Assembly: GCF_008692785.1 (NCBI RefSeq)
Contig: NZ_VXJV01000004.1
Coordinates: 124,001-188,000 of the forward strand
Origin: Salmonella enterica subsp. diarizonae
Lineage (GTDB): Bacteria; Pseudomonadota; Gammaproteobacteria; Enterobacterales; Enterobacteriaceae
Direction: 5' to 3'
Length of the DNA: 64,000 bases
How positions within the stretch are numbered: the first letter of the stretch is position 1; every line of letters begins with the position of its first letter. The notes below the pieces were generated by a model, which worked only from the letters and a program-made list of their open reading frames with translations, searched no databases and was not told the DNA's origin. The position numbers were made by a program, and so were the translations under genes. Shown here piece by piece: positions 52,307 to 63,809 of this stretch.

Positions 52307-52379
52307 GCCGGATGGCGCTGCGCTTATCCGGCATACAGAAATTCGTAGACCGGATAAGGCGTTTATGCCGCCATCCGGC
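52307..52379. repeat. REP pair inside the araBAD operon (araA-araD)
   Basis: REP units at 52307-52332 (GCCGGATGG...TTATCCGGC) and 52350-52379 (CCGGATAAGGC...CATCCGGC) in opposite orientation. The araD Shine-Dalgarno CAGGAG follows directly. This BIME may reduce araD expression or stabilise the upstream message. Confidence 0.87.
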
Positions 52380-52393
52380 ACACAGGAGTCAAC

Positions 52394-53089
52394 ATGCCAG
52401 AAGATCTCAAACGCCAGGTACTGGAAGCCAACCTGGCACTGCCAAAACACAACCTGGTCACCCTCACCTGGGGTAACGTCAGCGCCGTCGATCGCGAACG
52501 CGGCGTATTGGTGATTAAGCCGTCCGGCGTCGATTATAGCGTCATGACCGCTGACGATATGGTAGTGGTCAGCCTGGAGACCGGTGAAGTCGTTGAGGGT
52601 AATAAGAAACCTTCGTCCGATACGCCAACCCACCGTCTGTTGTACCAGTCATTTCCGACTATCGGTGGCATTGTGCACACCCATTCGCGCCACGCGACTA
52701 TCTGGGCGCAGGCGGGTCAGTCGATTCCGGCGACGGGCACCACCCACGCCGACTATTTCTACGGTACGATTCCCTGCACCCGCAAAATGACTGACGCGGA
52801 AATTAATGGCCAGTATGAGTGGGAAACGGGCAATATCATTGTCGAAGCCTTTGAAAAACACGGCATTGACGCCGCTCAAATGCCCGGCGTGCTTGTCCAT
52901 TCACACGGCCCGTTTGCCTGGGGTAAAAATGCCGAGGATGCAGTGCATAACGCCATCGTGCTGGAAGAAGTGGCCTATATGGGGATCTTCTGCCGCCAGC
53001 TTGCACCGCAGTTACCCGACATGCAGCAATCCCTTCTGGATAAACATTATTTACGCAAACACGGCGCAAAAGCCTATTACGGGCAGTAA
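52394..53089 (+). CDS. araD: L-ribulose-5-phosphate 4-epimerase
   Basis: A 231-residue class II aldolase-fold epimerase making D-xylulose 5-phosphate. Zinc-binding histidines are visible in [16 protein letters not shown] (about 90-105) and [12 protein letters not shown] (about 166-177). TWGNVS (about 26-31) binds phosphate. Length equals E. coli AraD. An ACAGGAG sequence lies 7 bases before the ATG. It converges tail to tail, 5 bp apart, with an accessory gene. Confidence 0.96.
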   Translation: MPEDLKRQVLEANLALPKHNLVTLTWGNVSAVDRERGVLVIKPSGVDYSVMTADDMVVVSLETGEVVEGNKKPSSDTPTHRLLYQSFPTIGGIVHTHSRHATIWAQAGQSIPATGTTHADYFYGTIPCTRKMTDAEINGQYEWETGNIIVEAFEKHGIDAAQMPGVLVHSHGPFAWGKNAEDAVHNAIVLEEVAYMGIFCRQLAPQLPDMQQSLLDKHYLRKHGAKAYYGQ

Positions 53090-53094
53090 TGTCC

Positions 53095-53583
53095 CTAAAG
53101 ACGCGTTCCATTTGGGGCGCGTTGATGAATCTGGTCGGTGATATATTCAGCAAATGCGCTTTGATAGACGTAATTATCAGAACTCACATATTCAATAATA
53201 TTATCATAATGTCCCTGCAACACTTTTCCTTCCAGCGCATGGAAGAAAATATAATCCTCGATTGTTGACCGCCAGCGTTGCCCATTTAGCAGATAGTTAA
53301 TAATGGTATCCCGATGTCCGTTTTTTCTGTCGTGTCCTTGCCAGTGAAAAAAAGCATTGCCGTTTTCAATAATTTCGGTACGCCAAATCTGATCTGTCCA
53401 TGTTTTATACTCAAAAAATCGACTCACGGTTTTTATGGAAGGGTTGGCGCGTTGAGTATTGACGAAAAGATAGTGGTCGTTCCCCACCAGACATGCCTGC
53501 ATATTCACATTCATAAAAGATAATTCCCGAGTACCACAAATTTTGATGAAAACATCCGCACCTGGAAGTGAAAATAAAGTCAT
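53095..53583 (-). CDS. Unknown 162-residue accessory protein
   Basis: I do not recognise this protein. It is soluble-looking and rich in aromatic residues, Asn and His (e.g. RFFEYKTWTDQIWRTEIIEN, DYIFFHALEGKVLQGHYDN, SDNYVYQSAFAEYI), without signal peptide or membrane segment. Base composition is clearly more AT-rich than araD and polB. E. coli has no gene here; Salmonella genomes carry small hypothetical genes in this interval. The Shine-Dalgarno at ATG 53583 is poor; an internal Met 22 codons later (MNVNMQACLVG) is a possible alternative start. Probably acquired horizontally. Confidence 0.7.
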   Translation of the reverse strand: MTLFSLPGADVFIKICGTRELSFMNVNMQACLVGNDHYLFVNTQRANPSIKTVSRFFEYKTWTDQIWRTEIIENGNAFFHWQGHDRKNGHRDTIINYLLNGQRWRSTIEDYIFFHALEGKVLQGHYDNIIEYVSSDNYVYQSAFAEYITDQIHQRAPNGTRL

Positions 53584-54096
53584 ATTCTAAAATAAAAAGT
53601 AAATTATGCAGAGAGTTCCCGACAAATTCGCACTGTAATCCATTTTTATTTAACCATAGCGGTCAATTGAAATATTATATTTCAACCTGGCAGCGAGGAT
53701 ACTTCAAATAAAACTCTTACATTTTTCATTAATTAACACAAACAAAAACATCGCTTTTTTGTTAATCCGAGAAATAAGTAACAGATTCGAACAAGCACTA
53801 TTCTGAAAAACACTAAATATCTGAAAACAGACTTGACACAAAACAGTCAACCTATAGATAAAAACTGTAAATAAGCATGATTCAAAATTAGCAGTTATAG
53901 AATAATGACATCTACTGTATACACCAGCATCATCGTATTGATAAACATACGCCAGCACAAATATCTGACGCCAGTAGTCCTTTTACCGTTAAAATATTCA
54001 TTACACCCATCACGGGGAACGAATTCATTCATGAAATACCACGACATCATCAACGCAGCGATCGTTCTTCCACGAATACCGACTTTTACGTTATAT
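53584..54096. other. AT-rich spacer upstream of polB
   Basis: About 510 bp with low GC and only short frames on either strand that lack coding character. It probably belongs to the same acquired segment as the unknown gene next to it and holds that gene's promoter. I see no repeat or RNA gene. Confidence 0.55.
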
Positions 54097-54116
54097 GCCT
54101 GTACAAAATAACAGTG
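54097..54116. promoter_or_regulatory. LexA (SOS) box of polB
   Basis: CCTGTACAAAATAACAGTG: CTG (54099-54101), ten bases, CAG (54112-54114), with the CTGT/ACAG extension. It lies 55 bp before the polB GTG. E. coli polB (dinA) is LexA-controlled in the same way. Confidence 0.85.
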
Positions 54117-54170
54117 TTTCACCCTAAACCAGGTTATAATGAGCGTGAATTTTTTAGACAGGTAATCAGC

Positions 54171-56522
54171 GTGGCGCAGGCAGGTTTCATTTTAACCCGG
54201 CACTGGCGGGATACGCCGCAAGGGACTGAAGTCTCTTTCTGGCTGGCGACAGACAACGGCCCTTTGCAGGCGACTCTGGCGCCGCAGGAGTCCGTGGCGT
54301 TTATTCCGACCAGCCAGACCTCTCGCGCCGCCTCGCTGCTACAGGCGGAAAAAGACTATCGCCTGACGCCGCTCCAGTTGCGAGACTTTCATCGCCAGCC
54401 GGTATCCGGCCTGTATTGCCGCACTCATCGCCAGCTTATGCGGATGGAGAAACTGCTGCGCGAAAACGGCGTCACCGTTTATGAAGCGGATGTACGGCCG
54501 CCGGAACGTTACCTGATGGAACGCTTTATTACTTCGCCCGTTTGGGTGGACGGCGAGATGCGCAACGGCGTTGTCCGCAATGCGCGTCTTAAACCCCATC
54601 CCGACTATCGACCGCCGCTAAAATGGGTCTCGCTGGATATCGAAACCACGCGACACGGCGAACTGTATTGCATTGGTCTGGAAGGCTGCGGTCAGCGTAT
54701 TGTTTATATGCTTGGTCCGGCGAATGGCGATGACCGCCAACTGGACTTCGAGCTTGTGTATGTCGCCAGCCGCCCGCAGTTGCTGGAAAAACTCAACGCC
54801 TGGTTTGCCGAACATGATCCTGACGTCATCATCGGCTGGAACGTTGTGCAGTTCGACCTGCGTATGCTGCAAAAACATGCCGAACGCTACCGCACCCCTT
54901 TACGGCTGGGACGAGACAATAGCGAACTGGAGTGGCGCGAACATGGCTTTAAAAACGGCGTTTTTTTCGCCCAGGCCAGAGGGCGAGTCATTATCGATGG
55001 TATTGACGCACTTAAATCCGCATTCTGGAATTTTTCGTCTTTTTCGCTGGAAGCCGTCTCGCAGGAACTGCTCGGAGAAGGTAAATCCATTGATCATCCC
55101 TGGGATCGTATGGATGAGATCGATCGTCGCTTTGCCCAGGATAAACCCGCCCTCGCCACCTACAACCTGAAAGACTGCGAGCTGGTCACGCGAATTTTCC
55201 ATAAAACCGAAATCATGCCGTTTTTGCTGGAGCGCGCGACGATCAACGGCCTGCCGGTCGATCGCCACGGCGGTTCGGTCGCCGCATTCGGGCATCTTTA
55301 TTTTCCGCGAATGCACCGCGCCGGCTATGTCGCGCCCAATCTCGGCGAAGTGCCGCCGCTGGCAAGCCCCGGCGGTTACGTGATGGATTCACAACCCGGA
55401 TTATACGATTCGGTACTGGTGCTGGATTATAAAAGCCTGTACCCGTCAATTATCCGCACGTTTTTGATTGATCCGGTCGGGCTGGTCGAAGGCATGGCGC
55501 AGCCGAATCCGGAACACAGTACCGAAGGTTTCCTTGACGCCTGGTTTTCACGAGAAAAACACTGCCTGCCGGAAATTGTTAGCCAAATCTGGCACGGGCG
55601 CGATGAAGCCAAACGTCAGGGCAATAAACCGCTCTCGCAGGCGCTTAAAATCATTATGAATGCCTTTTATGGCGTACTCGGCACCACGGCCTGCCGCTTT
55701 TTCGATCCCCGTCTGGCGTCGTCAATCACCATGCGCGGCCATGCGATTATGCGCCAGACCAAAGCGCTGATTGAGGCGCAGGGTTATGACGTGATTTATG
55801 GCGATACCGATTCGACTTTCGTCTGGCTTCGGCGCGCGCATTCAGAAGCCGACGCAGCGAAAATCGGGCATATGCTGGTGCGTCACGTGAATGAATGGTG
55901 GGCACAAACGTTACAACAGCAAAATTTGACCAGCGCGCTGGAACTGGAGTTTGAAACCCACTTTTGCCGTTTTCTGATGCCGACCATCCGCGGCGCGGAT
56001 ACCGGCAGTAAAAAACGCTACGCGGGCCTGATTCAGGAAGGCGACAGCCAGCGCATGGTATTTAAAGGTCTGGAAACGGTGCGGACCGACTGGACGCCGC
56101 TGGCGCAGCGCTTTCAGCAGGAGCTGTATCTGCGCGTTTTTCGCAATGAACCTTATCAGGACTATGTGCGCGAGACTATCGATAAACTGATGGCGGGCGA
56201 ACTGGACGCGCAACTGGTTTATCGTAAGCGTCTACGCCGCCCTTTACATGAGTACCAGCGTAACGTCCCGCCGCACGTACGCGCCGCCCGGCTGGCGGAT
56301 GAACAAAACCTGAAGCGGGGGCGTCCGGCGCAGTATCAGAATCGCGGCGCCATAAAATATGTCTGGACCGTTAATGGCCCCGAGCCTGTGGATTACCAGC
56401 AGTCGCCGCTGGATTACGAACACTATCTTACCCGCCAGCTACAACCTGTGGCGGAAGGAATTCTTCCCTTCATTGAGGATAATTTTGCTACACTACTGAC
56501 CGGGCAACTGGGGCTATTTTGA
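54171..56522 (+). CDS. polB: DNA polymerase II
   Basis: A 783-residue family B DNA polymerase with 3'-5' exonuclease, used in replication restart and translesion synthesis during the SOS response. Seen: Exo I SLDIETT (about 154-160), Exo [14 protein letters not shown] (about 224-235), region [13 protein letters not shown] (about 419-429), region [18 protein letters not shown], and region I YGDTDSTF (about 543-550). The GTG at 54171 gives the E. coli length (MAQAGF); a frame from 54114 would start inside the LexA box. The C-terminal clamp motif GQLGLF is intact. Confidence 0.96.
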   Translation: MAQAGFILTRHWRDTPQGTEVSFWLATDNGPLQATLAPQESVAFIPTSQTSRAASLLQAEKDYRLTPLQLRDFHRQPVSGLYCRTHRQLMRMEKLLRENGVTVYEADVRPPERYLMERFITSPVWVDGEMRNGVVRNARLKPHPDYRPPLKWVSLDIETTRHGELYCIGLEGCGQRIVYMLGPANGDDRQLDFELVYVASRPQLLEKLNAWFAEHDPDVIIGWNVVQFDLRMLQKHAERYRTPLRLGRDNSELEWREHGFKNGVFFAQARGRVIIDGIDALKSAFWNFSSFSLEAVSQELLGEGKSIDHPWDRMDEIDRRFAQDKPALATYNLKDCELVTRIFHKTEIMPFLLERATINGLPVDRHGGSVAAFGHLYFPRMHRAGYVAPNLGEVPPLASPGGYVMDSQPGLYDSVLVLDYKSLYPSIIRTFLIDPVGLVEGMAQPNPEHSTEGFLDAWFSREKHCLPEIVSQIWHGRDEAKRQGNKPLSQALKIIMNAFYGVLGTTACRFFDPRLASSITMRGHAIMRQTKALIEAQGYDVIYGDTDSTFVWLRRAHSEADAAKIGHMLVRHVNEWWAQTLQQQNLTSALELEFETHFCRFLMPTIRGADTGSKKRYAGLIQEGDSQRMVFKGLETVRTDWTPLAQRFQQELYLRVFRNEPYQDYVRETIDKLMAGELDAQLVYRKRLRRPLHEYQRNVPPHVRAARLADEQNLKRGRPAQYQNRGAIKYVWTVNGPEPVDYQQSPLDYEHYLTRQLQPVAEGILPFIEDNFATLLTGQLGLF

Positions 56523-56696
56523 CGCGTGACGAAAGCGCCGCCTTCCAGTACCATAGCGCCCTTTCCATTCCTGGACCTAATTAACGCCACTACCACATTA
56601 GCCTGGTAGCGGGGTCGTATACTTGCAATTATCCAGCGCTATCGCCTGGGTATGACGAGTAATGCCTGCAATCAAAGATATAGAGCCTAACAAAAT

Positions 56697-59603
56697 ATGC
56701 CTTTTACACTTGGTCAACGCTGGATCAGCGATACAGAAAGCGAACTGGGACTTGGAACCGTTGTTGCGATGGATGCGCGAACCGTCACCTTACTTTTCCC
56801 ATCCACAGGGGAAAACCGTCTGTATGCGCGCAGTGATTCTCCCGTGACCCGCGTCATGTTCAACCCTGGCGATACGATTACAAGCCATGAAGGCTGGCAG
56901 CTACATATTGATGAAGTAAAAGAAGAAAATGGCCTGCTTGCCTATGTCGGCACCCGACTGGATACCGAAGAGACCAATGTGACGTTGCGCGAAGTTCTGC
57001 TCGACAGCAAGTTGGTTTTCAGTAAGCCCCAGGATCGTCTGTTCGCCGGTCAAATCGATCGAATGGATCGGTTCGCGCTGCGCTATCGCGCCCGTAAATT
57101 TCAGAGCGAGCAGTACCGTATGCCGTACAGCGGCCTGCGCGGCCAGCGGACCAATCTGATCCCGCATCAGCTTAATATCGCTCATGATGTTGGTCGTCGC
57201 CACGCGCCGCGCGTACTGCTGGCGGACGAAGTGGGCTTAGGGAAAACCATTGAAGCCGGGATGATTCTGCATCAACAGTTGTTATCAGGCGCGGCGGAAC
57301 GCGTATTGATCATCGTTCCGGAAACCCTGCAACACCAGTGGCTGGTAGAAATGCTGCGCCGTTTCAACCTGCGCTTCGCGCTGTTTGATGACGAACGCTA
57401 TACCGAAGCGCAGCACGACGCGTATAACCCGTTTGAAACCGAACAACTGGTGATCTGCTCGCTGGATTTCGCCCGCCGTAATAAGCAGCGTCTGGAACAT
57501 TTGTGCGACGCCGAGTGGGATTTACTGGTGGTCGACGAAGCGCACCATCTGGTGTGGAGCATCGATGCGCCGAGCCGTGAATATATGACCATCGAACAGT
57601 TAGCCGAACGCGTGCCGGGCGTGCTGCTGCTGACCGCCACGCCGGAACAACTGGGGATGGAAAGCCATTTCGCCCGTCTGCGCCTGCTCGATCCGAACCG
57701 TTTCCACGATTTCGAACAGTTTGTCGAAGAACAGAAAAACTACCGCCCTGTCGCCGATGCGGTGGCCATGCTGCTGGCAGGCAATAAGCTCAGCAACGAC
57801 GAACTGAACAGGCTGGGCGATCTGATCGGCGAACAGGATATCGAACCGCTGTTGCAGGCGGCTAATAGCGATCGCGACGACGCGCAGGCCGCCCGTCAGG
57901 AGCTGGTGTCGATGCTGATGGATCGCCACGGCACCAGCCGCGTTCTGTTCCGCAACACCCGTAACGGCGTCAAGGGGTTCCCGAAACGTGAACTGCATAC
58001 GGTAAAACTGCCGTTGCCGACCCAGTATCAGACTGCCATTAAGGTCTCCGGCATTATGGGCGCGCGTAAAAGCGCGGAAGATCGCGCCCGCGATATGCTC
58101 TATCCGGAACAAATTTATCAGGAGTTCGAAGGCGATACCGGCACCTGGTGGAACTTCGACCCGCGCGTTGAGTGGCTGATGGGCTATCTGACCAGCCATC
58201 GTTCGCAAAAAGTGCTGGTGATCTGCGCCAAGGCGACCACCGCGTTACAACTGGAGCAGGTGCTGCGCGAACGCGAAGGCATCCGCGCCGCCGTGTTCCA
58301 TGAGGGCATGTCGATTATCGAACGCGACCGCGCCGCCGCCTGGTTCGCCGAAGAAGATACCGGCGCGCAGGTGCTGTTATGTTCCGAAATCGGTTCCGAA
58401 GGACGTAACTTCCAGTTTGCCAGTAATCTGGTGATGTTCGACTTGCCGTTTAACCCGGATCTGCTGGAACAGCGTATTGGTCGTCTGGATCGTATCGGCC
58501 AGGCGCATGATATCCAGATTCACGTCCCGTACCTGGAAAAAACCGCCCAGTCGGTGCTGGTTCGCTGGTATCACGAAGGGCTGGACGCCTTTGAGCACAC
58601 CTGCCCGACCGGTCGCGCTATTTATGATTCAGCCTACGCCAGTCTGATTAACTATCTGGGGGCACCTGAAGAAACCGACGGGTTTGACGATCTGATCAAG
58701 TCCTGCCGCGAGCAACATGAAGCGCTAAAAGCCCAGTTAGAACAGGGGCGCGACCGCCTGCTGGAGATCCACTCCAACGGCGGAGAAAAAGCCCAACAGC
58801 TTGCACAAAGCATTGAAGAACAGGACGACGACACCAGCCTGATCGCGTTCGCCATGAACCTGTTCGATATCGTCGGCATTAACCAGGACGATCGCGGCGA
58901 CAACCTGATCGTGCTAACGCCGTCCGACCACATGCTGGTACCGGATTTCCCCGGTCTGCCGGAAGACGGCTGTACTATCACGTTTGAACGTGACGTAGCC
59001 CTGTCTCGCGAAGATGCGCAGTTTATTACCTGGGAACATCCGCTCATCCGTAACGGGCTGGATCTGATCCTCTCCGGCGACACCGGCAGTAGCACCATTT
59101 CGCTGTTGAAGAATAAAGCGCTGCCGGTCGGCACGCTGCTGGTCGAACTGATTTACGTCGTGGAAGCGCAAGCGCCGAAACAGCTACAACTGAACCGCTT
59201 CCTGCCGCCGACGCCGGTACGTATGCTGTTAGATAAAAACGGTAACAACCTGGCCGCCCAGGTCGAGTTTGAAACCTTCAACCGTCAGCTAAGCGCCGTT
59301 AATCGCCACACCGGCAGCAAACTGGTTAACGCCGTTCAACAGGACGTCCACGCCATTTTGCAACTGGGCGAGACTCAGATTGAAAAGTCCGCCAGAGCGC
59401 TGATTGATAACGCGCGTCGCGAGGCGGATGAAAAACTGTCCGGGGAACTGTCGCGTCTGGAAGCGTTGCGCGCCGTCAACCCGAACATTCGCGACGACGA
59501 ACTTGCCGCTATCGACAGTAACCGTCAACAGGTGCTGGAAAGCCTGAATCAGGCAGGTTGGCGTCTGGACGCGCTGCGTCTTATCGTCGTCACGCACCAA
59601 TAA
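56697..59603 (+). CDS. rapA: RapA (HepA), RNA-polymerase-recycling SWI2/SNF2 ATPase
   Basis: A 968-residue SWI2/SNF2 translocase that binds RNA polymerase core and helps recycle it. Two Tudor-like domains lie at the N-terminus (about 1-105). Walker [13 protein letters not shown] lies at about 177-188, the DEAH box [10 protein letters not shown] at about 278-287, and motif [14 protein letters not shown] at about 594-605. Length equals E. coli RapA. Its own promoter probably lies in the 174-bp gap behind polB; rluA follows 11 bp after its stop. Confidence 0.97.
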   Translation: MPFTLGQRWISDTESELGLGTVVAMDARTVTLLFPSTGENRLYARSDSPVTRVMFNPGDTITSHEGWQLHIDEVKEENGLLAYVGTRLDTEETNVTLREVLLDSKLVFSKPQDRLFAGQIDRMDRFALRYRARKFQSEQYRMPYSGLRGQRTNLIPHQLNIAHDVGRRHAPRVLLADEVGLGKTIEAGMILHQQLLSGAAERVLIIVPETLQHQWLVEMLRRFNLRFALFDDERYTEAQHDAYNPFETEQLVICSLDFARRNKQRLEHLCDAEWDLLVVDEAHHLVWSIDAPSREYMTIEQLAERVPGVLLLTATPEQLGMESHFARLRLLDPNRFHDFEQFVEEQKNYRPVADAVAMLLAGNKLSNDELNRLGDLIGEQDIEPLLQAANSDRDDAQAARQELVSMLMDRHGTSRVLFRNTRNGVKGFPKRELHTVKLPLPTQYQTAIKVSGIMGARKSAEDRARDMLYPEQIYQEFEGDTGTWWNFDPRVEWLMGYLTSHRSQKVLVICAKATTALQLEQVLREREGIRAAVFHEGMSIIERDRAAAWFAEEDTGAQVLLCSEIGSEGRNFQFASNLVMFDLPFNPDLLEQRIGRLDRIGQAHDIQIHVPYLEKTAQSVLVRWYHEGLDAFEHTCPTGRAIYDSAYASLINYLGAPEETDGFDDLIKSCREQHEALKAQLEQGRDRLLEIHSNGGEKAQQLAQSIEEQDDDTSLIAFAMNLFDIVGINQDDRGDNLIVLTPSDHMLVPDFPGLPEDGCTITFERDVALSREDAQFITWEHPLIRNGLDLILSGDTGSSTISLLKNKALPVGTLLVELIYVVEAQAPKQLQLNRFLPPTPVRMLLDKNGNNLAAQVEFETFNRQLSAVNRHTGSKLVNAVQQDVHAILQLGETQIEKSARALIDNARREADEKLSGELSRLEALRAVNPNIRDDELAAIDSNRQQVLESLNQAGWRLDALRLIVVTHQ

Positions 59604-59614
59604 CGGAGCCGTAC

Positions 59615-60274
59615 ATGGGGATGGAAAACTACAATCCGCCGCAGGAACCCTGGCTGGTTATCCTGTATCAGGATGAGCACATTATGGTGGTCAACAAGCC
59701 CAGCGGTCTGTTGTCCGTGCCGGGACGTCTGGAAGCGCACAAAGACAGCATTATGACGCGTATCCAGCGCGACTACCCGCAGGCAGAGTCGGTGCATCGT
59801 CTGGATATGGCCACCAGCGGCGTGATTGTAGTGGCGCTGACCAAAGCCGCGGAGCGGGAGCTAAAACGCCAGTTCCGCGAACGTGAGCCGAAAAAGCAGT
59901 ATGTGGCGCGTGTATGGGGGCATCCCTCCCCTGCGGAAGGGGTGGTTGACTTACCGCTCATCTGCGACTGGCCGAACCGGCCAAAGCAGAAAGTGTGTTA
60001 TGAAACCGGCAAACCGGCGCAAACGGAATATAACGTGGTGGACTTTGCGGCGGATAATACCGCCCGCGTGGTGCTCAAACCGATCACCGGACGTTCGCAT
60101 CAGCTTCGTGTGCATATGCTGGCGTTAGGTCACCCGATTTTAGGCGATCGATTTTACGCCTCGCCGGAAGCACTGGCTCTGGCGCCGCGTTTGCAGTTAC
60201 ATGCCGAAATGCTGACCATTACCCACCCCGCTTACGGCACCAGCATGACCTTTAAAGCGCCAGCGGATTTTTAG
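59615..60274 (+). CDS. rluA: RluA, 23S rRNA/tRNA pseudouridine synthase
   Basis: A 219-residue pseudouridine synthase modifying U746 of 23S rRNA and U32 of several tRNAs. The catalytic motif SVHRLDMATSGVIV (about 60-73) contains the Asp near residue 64. PITGRSHQLRVHM (about 161-173) is the second family motif. ATG 59615 (MGMENYNPP) has CGGAG upstream and gives the E. coli length; a frame from 59558 lies inside rapA. Confidence 0.96.
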   Translation: MGMENYNPPQEPWLVILYQDEHIMVVNKPSGLLSVPGRLEAHKDSIMTRIQRDYPQAESVHRLDMATSGVIVVALTKAAERELKRQFREREPKKQYVARVWGHPSPAEGVVDLPLICDWPNRPKQKVCYETGKPAQTEYNVVDFAADNTARVVLKPITGRSHQLRVHMLALGHPILGDRFYASPEALALAPRLQLHAEMLTITHPAYGTSMTFKAPADF

Positions 60275-60293
60275 CGAAAACGCCCGATTGTAG

Positions 60294-60325
60294 GCCGGAT
60301 AAGACGCCACGCGTCGCTATCCGGC
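60294..60325. repeat. REP unit between rluA and djlA
   Basis: GCCGGATAAGACGCC...GCTATCCGGC, one REP palindrome in the convergent space. Confidence 0.82.
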
Positions 60326-60332
60326 AAAACGG

Positions 60333-61142
60333 TTACTTAAATCCTTTCTGTTCTTTAATTAATTCATATGCTTTCTGAATTTCCTGCGCTTTTTGCTTCG
60401 CCATCTCCATCATTTCCGGCGGCAATCCTTTCGCCACCAGCTTATCGGGATGATGCTCGCTCATCAGCTTGCGATAAGCGCGTTTAATGGTGGTCGCATC
60501 GTCGGTGGTTTTAACACCCAGCACATTACAGGCATCTTCCAGAGTCGGGCCGCGCTGCGTCTGCTGCCAGCCGCCGGACTGTTGATGATAACCGCCGCCA
60601 AACTGCGCGCCGCCCTGCATCATGCGCAAAAACTGATCGAACTGCACGCGGGAAATGCCTAACTCCTCCGCAATCACATACAGCACTTCCCGCTCATTAG
60701 GGTGCAGCGAGCCATCGGCAAACGCCGCCTGGATCTGAATTTCCAGAAACATCCGAATCAGATCAAAACGCCCGAAGCAAACGCTGCGAAACTGTCGCAT
60801 CTTTTCACGTAATGGGTAATTATCCGCTTTTCCGACCCGAAAGGCGTTCTGCGCGGCAGTACGTGAATCGCCGTGTAAATTCATGCGATCCATCAACTGA
60901 CTGGCGATATGAATATCCGCTTCCGTCACCCGTCCTTTTGATTTGGTTAAGTGGCCCATCACCTCAAAGGTGGTGGCAAAAAACAGCGCTTGTCGTTCCC
61001 GCTGGTTGGCAAACCACGCCATTTTTCTGCTGCGGGCTTTGTCGAACATATGGCCCACCAACAGACCCAGGACCACGCCCCAAAAGCCGCCGCCCATTAT
61101 CAGGGCGACGGCGACGCCAATTATCTTTCCCCAGTACTGCAT
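60333..61142 (-). CDS. djlA: DjlA, membrane-anchored DnaJ-like co-chaperone
   Basis: A 269-residue type III inner-membrane protein. One N-terminal transmembrane helix with glycine periodicity (about 6-30, [20 protein letters not shown]) mediates dimerisation. A TerB-like helical domain follows (about 55-175), then a Gly/Gln linker and a C-terminal J domain with the HPD motif in MSEHHPDK (about 230-237). It stimulates DnaK and, when over-produced in E. coli, the Rcs system. Divergent from lptD. Confidence 0.95.
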   Translation of the reverse strand: MQYWGKIIGVAVALIMGGGFWGVVLGLLVGHMFDKARSRKMAWFANQRERQALFFATTFEVMGHLTKSKGRVTEADIHIASQLMDRMNLHGDSRTAAQNAFRVGKADNYPLREKMRQFRSVCFGRFDLIRMFLEIQIQAAFADGSLHPNEREVLYVIAEELGISRVQFDQFLRMMQGGAQFGGGYHQQSGGWQQTQRGPTLEDACNVLGVKTTDDATTIKRAYRKLMSEHHPDKLVAKGLPPEMMEMAKQKAQEIQKAYELIKEQKGFK

Positions 61143-61239
61143 AGACTCCCCAAAACGTTACGCTATCGGTGAGGCTATCTCCCACAAAATAAGGTGCTTT
61201 TCCGCGAATGAAGGCTACGGTCAATTGTGGGACATCGCC

Positions 61240-61245
61240 TATAAT
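61240..61245 (+). promoter_or_regulatory. Candidate -10 box upstream of lptD
   Basis: A perfect TATAAT in the 253-bp djlA-lptD gap, 150 bp before the lptD ATG. No clear -35 partner is seen. E. coli lptD also has a sigmaE promoter in this region, which I could not place with confidence. Confidence 0.35.
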
Positions 61246-61395
61246 TTGCATTATCATACCTGTCATTCAATGCCGTGCCTAACACCACAGACGCTAAACG
61301 GCAGGATTAACACTGGCGCAGCGAAGATGAGTAAGTTAGGCTGTGACCGTTTGTCACGCGCAACGCTACCGATGATGGAACAATAAATACAACGT

Positions 61396-63756
61396 ATGAA
61401 AAAACGTATTCCCACTCTTCTGGCCACCATGATCGCCAGCGCCCTTTATAGTCATCAGGGTCTGGCAGCCGATCTTGCCTCACAGTGTATGTTGGGCGTG
61501 CCGAGCTATGATCGTCCTCTGGTAAAAGGCGATACCAACGATCTGCCAGTCACTATCAATGCCGATAACGCTAAAGGTAACTACCCGGACGATGCCGTTT
61601 TTACCGGCAACGTGGACATTATGCAGGGGAATAGTCGCCTGCAAGCGGATGAAGTACAACTTCATCAGAAGCAGGCGGAAGGTCAGCCGGAACCTGTACG
61701 TACCGTCGATGCGCTGGGTAATGTCCATTATGATGACAATCAGGTCATCCTGAAAGGGCCGAAGGGCTGGGCGAACCTGAACACCAAAGACACGAACGTC
61801 TGGGAAGGCGACTACCAAATGGTGGGCCGTCAGGGGCGCGGTAAAGCCGACCTCATGAAGCAGCGCGGCGAAAACCGCTATACCATTCTGGAAAACGGCA
61901 GCTTTACCTCCTGTTTGCCTGGCTCCAATACCTGGAGCGTGGTGGGGAGTGAAGTCATCCATGACCGTGAAGAACAGGTTGCGGAAATCTGGAACGCCCG
62001 GTTTAAAGTCGGTCCGGTTCCGATCTTTTATAGCCCCTATTTACAGCTACCCGTCGGTGACAAACGTCGCTCAGGTTTCCTGATCCCGAACGCGAAATAC
62101 ACGACCAAGAACTATTTCGAATTCTACTTACCGTATTACTGGAACATCGCGCCCAATATGGACGCCACCATTACCCCGCACTATATGCACCGCCGCGGCA
62201 ATATTATGTGGGAGAACGAATTCCGTTATCTCACGCAGGCGGGCGCGGGGCTGATGGAATTAGACTATCTGCCTTCTGATAAAGTCTATGAAGACGATCA
62301 CCCCAAAGAGGGCGATAAGCACCGCTGGTTATTCTACTGGCAGCACTCAGGCGTGATGGATCAGGTGTGGCGTTTTAACGTCGATTACACCAAAGTCAGC
62401 GACTCCAGCTATTTTAACGATTTCGATAGTAAGTACGGTTCCAGTACTGACGGCTACGCAACGCAGAAATTCAGCGTCGGCTACGCCGTACAAAACTTTG
62501 ACGCTACGGTGTCGACCAAGCAATTCCAGGTATTTAACGATCAGAACAACAGCAGCTACTCGGCGGAGCCGCAGTTAGACGTTAACTACTATCATAACGA
62601 TCTTGGGCCGTTTGATACCCGGATTTACGGCCAGGCGGTACACTTTGTCAACACCAGAGACGATATGCCGGAAGCGACCCGCGTCCACCTGGAGCCGACC
62701 ATCAACTTGCCGCTCTCCAACCGCTGGGGCAGCCTGAACACCGAAGCGAAGCTGATGGCGACGCACTACCAGCAAACGAATCTGGATGCCTATAACAATA
62801 ATTCAGCGAACGTGAATAAGCTGGATGATTCGGTTAACCGCGTCATGCCGCAGTTTAAAGTCGACGGGAAATTAGTCTTCGAACGTGATATGGCGATGCT
62901 GGCGCCGGGGTATACCCAAACGCTGGAACCACGCGTGCAGTACCTGTATGTGCCGTATCGCGACCAGAGCGGCATCTATAACTACGACTCTTCTTTACTG
63001 CAATCCGACTATAACGGCCTGTTCCGCGACCGCACTTATGGCGGTCTCGACCGTATTGCTTCCGCCAACCAGGTCACGACCGGCGTCACAACACGCATTT
63101 ATGATGATGCCGCCGTTGAACGTTTTAACGTTTCTGTGGGTCAAATCTACTATTTCACGGAGTCTCGCACCGGCGATGACAACATTAAATGGGAGAATGA
63201 CGACAAAACCGGTTCGCTGGTTTGGGCAGGCGACACTTACTGGCGTATTTCAGAACGCTGGGGTCTGCGTAGCGGAGTACAGTACGATACCCGTCTGGAT
63301 AGCGTCGCCACCAGCAGCAGCAGCCTCGAATACCGTCGGGATCAGGATCGTCTGGTACAGTTGAACTACCGCTATGCCAGCCCGGAATATATTCAGGCCA
63401 CGTTGCCTTCGTATTATTCCACGGCAGAGCAGTATAAAAACGGCATCAACCAGGTGGGCGCGGTGGCAAGTTGGCCAATTGCCGATCGCTGGTCAATTGT
63501 CGGCGCGTACTACTTCGATACCAATTCGAGTAAACCTGCAGACCAGATGCTCGGCTTGCAGTACAACTCTTGCTGCTATGCGATCCGCGTCGGATACGAA
63601 CGTAAGCTGAACGGTTGGGATAACGATAAACAACACGCGATTTATGATAACGCGATCGGCTTCAACATTGAGCTGCGCGGTTTGAGCTCTAACTACGGCC
63701 TCGGCACGCAAGAAATGTTGCGTTCTAACATTCTGCCGTATCAAAGCTCTATGTAA
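61396..63756 (+). CDS. lptD: LptD (Imp/OstA), LPS-assembly outer-membrane protein
   Basis: A 786-residue outer-membrane beta-barrel that, with LptE, inserts LPS into the outer leaflet. A signal peptide (residues 1-25, ending LYSHQGLAA) is followed by an N-terminal OstA beta-taco domain (about 50-200) and a C-terminal barrel with many aromatic strands. The four disulfide cysteines are present: one near the mature N-terminus (SQCMLG), one in FTSCLPGS, and the SCC pair near the C-terminus. surA, the chaperone for its assembly, follows 53 bp later. Confidence 0.97.
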   Translation: MKKRIPTLLATMIASALYSHQGLAADLASQCMLGVPSYDRPLVKGDTNDLPVTINADNAKGNYPDDAVFTGNVDIMQGNSRLQADEVQLHQKQAEGQPEPVRTVDALGNVHYDDNQVILKGPKGWANLNTKDTNVWEGDYQMVGRQGRGKADLMKQRGENRYTILENGSFTSCLPGSNTWSVVGSEVIHDREEQVAEIWNARFKVGPVPIFYSPYLQLPVGDKRRSGFLIPNAKYTTKNYFEFYLPYYWNIAPNMDATITPHYMHRRGNIMWENEFRYLTQAGAGLMELDYLPSDKVYEDDHPKEGDKHRWLFYWQHSGVMDQVWRFNVDYTKVSDSSYFNDFDSKYGSSTDGYATQKFSVGYAVQNFDATVSTKQFQVFNDQNNSSYSAEPQLDVNYYHNDLGPFDTRIYGQAVHFVNTRDDMPEATRVHLEPTINLPLSNRWGSLNTEAKLMATHYQQTNLDAYNNNSANVNKLDDSVNRVMPQFKVDGKLVFERDMAMLAPGYTQTLEPRVQYLYVPYRDQSGIYNYDSSLLQSDYNGLFRDRTYGGLDRIASANQVTTGVTTRIYDDAAVERFNVSVGQIYYFTESRTGDDNIKWENDDKTGSLVWAGDTYWRISERWGLRSGVQYDTRLDSVATSSSSLEYRRDQDRLVQLNYRYASPEYIQATLPSYYSTAEQYKNGINQVGAVASWPIADRWSIVGAYYFDTNSSKPADQMLGLQYNSCCYAIRVGYERKLNGWDNDKQHAIYDNAIGFNIELRGLSSNYGLGTQEMLRSNILPYQSSM

Positions 63757-63809
63757 TCTGATTGATTTACCACGTAATCCGCATTGCGGTTAATTGAAAT
63801 GGAAAAAGT

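Noticed and set aside
53704-54122. Short frames on both strands of the polB upstream spacer
   Set aside because: Composition is that of random AT-rich DNA, with no Shine-Dalgarno and no coding signal.
54114-54170. Upstream ATG for polB (19 extra residues)
   Set aside because: It would begin inside the LexA box; the GTG at 54171 gives the E. coli start MAQAGF.
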